From an uncultured Clostridia bacterium (GTDB lineage Bacteria; Bacillota; Clostridia; Christensenellales; CAG-314): a stretch of 64,000 bases of DNA. Below, piece after piece: positions 62,870 to 64,000 of the stretch. The stretch's first letter is position 1; the number at the start of each line of letters is the position of its first letter. The notes below the pieces were generated by a model. That model was given only the letters and a program-made list of their open reading frames with translations, was not told the origin of the DNA and ran no database searches. The stretch covers positions 1 to 64,000 of the forward strand of contig CANOTO010000009.1 of NCBI GenBank assembly GCA_947570215.1, written 5' to 3'. Both the position numbers and the translations under genes were made by a program.

Positions 62870-64000
62870 ATGAACAGTTCAAACAGTTTTAATATCTGTC
62901 CCCGTTGCGGGAATTCCAATTCTCTCAACGCCAAGTATTGTTCAAGATGTGGAGCCCAGCTCAAAGTGCCTCAGGAAGCGGTAGTTTGTCCCAAGTGCCA
63001 CACGCGTAACTCGTCTCTTGCCAATTTTTGTCGTAACTGCGGCGCTACGCTTAAAGTAGGCGCGCAAACCAAAATTTGCCCCCGCTGCGGCAAAGAAATA
63101 GGCGCGGAAGAAAACGTATGCGCTTGCGGTTATTCCTTTGTAACTTTACAGCAAACGGAACCGCGTCCCGTAAACGTCGCTTCCACCAATAAATCCAAAA
63201 AGGACAAAAAACGCGATAAACGTCAGCAGCACGCCGTCGACGAACAGCAAACTGTTCAACAGGGCGGCAAGACCAAAACTACGTACAGCAAAAAGGGCGG
63301 CCGCGGCTTCGCGATTTTCGCAACGCTGTTGCTTGCGGTATTTTGCTATTTTATAATAGCTCCGGAAGGCGTACGCGGTATACTTCCGCAATACGACAAG
63401 GGCTTCTATTACGGACCGCAATCGCTGTGGGGTAAGCCCGCAGGCGAACAATCGTCGTTAAAGCAAGACCAAGGCGACGCTCTTTACGCCGAGCCGGAAG
63501 ACGCCTCCGACGGAACGACTACTCCCGATCAGGGCGAAACGGGCGGCGAACAAACGCCTACTACGCCCGACCAAGGCGACGGAACAACCAATCCCGACCA
63601 GAGTGGAACTACGACTCCCCCGACGGGCGGCGAAGATAACACGGGTTCGGACAATACGCCTACCACTCCCCCCGCAACGGACGAAGGAAAAATTCACTAC
63701 GTTTACGGCTTAAGCTGTATACAGGATATTATCGACTTCGGTAAGAACTTCAAAACATTACAGGACCAGGAAGGCGGCGCGTTCGCTTACCTAATCGAAA
63801 ACGTCGGCAACGCAGGCTTTATCATCTTGATACTGGTGGCTTTGTTTATCGTAACCGCGGCGTTCCATGCGGTAGTGTGCATAATACGTATATTCACGCA
63901 AAGACGTTCCAAGGGAATGAACGTGCTGTATCTTGTGTTGGCAATCGTTACCACGTTGTTGGTAGTGCTTATGGTATGCTCGCAGCTTCTTCCGCAAACG
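62870..64000 (+). CDS. Zinc-ribbon membrane protein (partial, cut by window end)
   Basis: The frame is open for 377 codons from the ATG at 62870 (after AAGGAGTAA) to the window end. It has two and a half N-terminal zinc ribbons (CPRCGNSNSLNAKYCSRCG, CPKCHTRNSSLANFCRNCG, CPRCGKEIGAEENVCACG), a Lys/Gln-rich linker, a first membrane helix (about residues 145-162), a long outer Thr/Pro/Asp/Gly-rich low-complexity segment (about 195-275, with repeated TTPDQG-like units) and two more helices near the end. It looks like a membrane protein with cytoplasmic ribbons. Function unknown; the stop is outside the window. Confidence 0.85.
   Translation, partial: MNSSNSFNICPRCGNSNSLNAKYCSRCGAQLKVPQEAVVCPKCHTRNSSLANFCRNCGATLKVGAQTKICPRCGKEIGAEENVCACGYSFVTLQQTEPRPVNVASTNKSKKDKKRDKRQQHAVDEQQTVQQGGKTKTTYSKKGGRGFAIFATLLLAVFCYFIIAPEGVRGILPQYDKGFYYGPQSLWGKPAGEQSSLKQDQGDALYAEPEDASDGTTTPDQGETGGEQTPTTPDQGDGTTNPDQSGTTTPPTGGEDNTGSDNTPTTPPATDEGKIHYVYGLSCIQDIIDFGKNFKTLQDQEGGAFAYLIENVGNAGFIILILVALFIVTAAFHAVVCIIRIFTQRRSKGMNVLYLVLAIVTTLLVVLMVCSQLLPQT

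Overview
The window looks like chromosomal DNA from a spore-forming Bacillota bacterium of class Clostridia, probably an uncultured gut lineage (Christensenellales-like is an inference, not shown). The evidence is a complete spoIIGA-sigE pair with a SpoIIQ-like peptidase, a long Firmicute-type SRP RNA, an L10 leader, a T-box before ileS, DUF1540, DUF896 and GGGtGRT-family proteins, and strong AGGAGG ribosome sites. Unusually for Firmicutes it also carries a glutaminyl-tRNA synthetase and a type 2 isoleucyl-tRNA synthetase.

Layout. 1-600: 3' end of a 23S rRNA and a 5S rRNA. 0.8-4.3 kb: small membrane proteins, an acetyltransferase, and a secreted putative papain-like protein followed by two tandem paralogous membrane proteins. 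4.6-23 kb: the transcription/translation core, in two blocks whose order is swapped relative to the usual Firmicute cluster: rpoB-rpoC-L7Ae-rpsL-rpsG-fusA-tuf first, then (after two minus-strand genes) rpmG-secE-nusG-rplK-rplA-rplJ-rplL. 23-29 kb: minus-strand acetyltransferases, a DUF819 membrane protein, an XRE regulator with visible operators and rplI; then DUF1540 and prs. 29-32.5 kb: sporulation block (YwmB-like, SpoIIQ-like, SpoIIGA, SigE) and the SRP RNA. 33-40 kb: DUF896, a three-domain pyrophosphatase-like protein, T-box plus ileS, an RNA methyltransferase and a pseudouridine synthase. 40.5-45.5 kb: a KtrB/KtrA potassium transporter with a KdpD/KdpE-type two-component system and a single-TM micropeptide. 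45.5-50 kb: MntP-like pump, surface Ig-like protein, NifU-like/GGGtGRT pair. 50-53 kb: accessory-looking block with a structured leader RNA, Ku and LigD (NHEJ), an integrase remnant and a GyrI-like protein, next to two tRNA-Ala genes. 53-58.5 kb: SGNH hydrolase, a frame-disrupted Cys-rich lipoprotein, a PHP hydrolase and a VanW protein. 58.6-64 kb: dnaB, glnS and two zinc-ribbon proteins, the last one cut by the window end.

The most interesting signals are regulatory. (1) Two promoters carry a G9 tract between -35 and -10 inside a shared GTAC-G9-TAT core, and a lipoprotein gene is broken exactly at a G6 tract; both suggest slipped-strand phase variation. (2) A 45-nt transcribed leader, with one mismatch, sits at the same distance from TGCTATAAT promoters in front of two unrelated genes. 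(3) A promoter-to-terminator structured RNA of about 195 nt, enclosing a 51-codon ORF, lies directly before ku. (4) Three genes appear to be leaderless.
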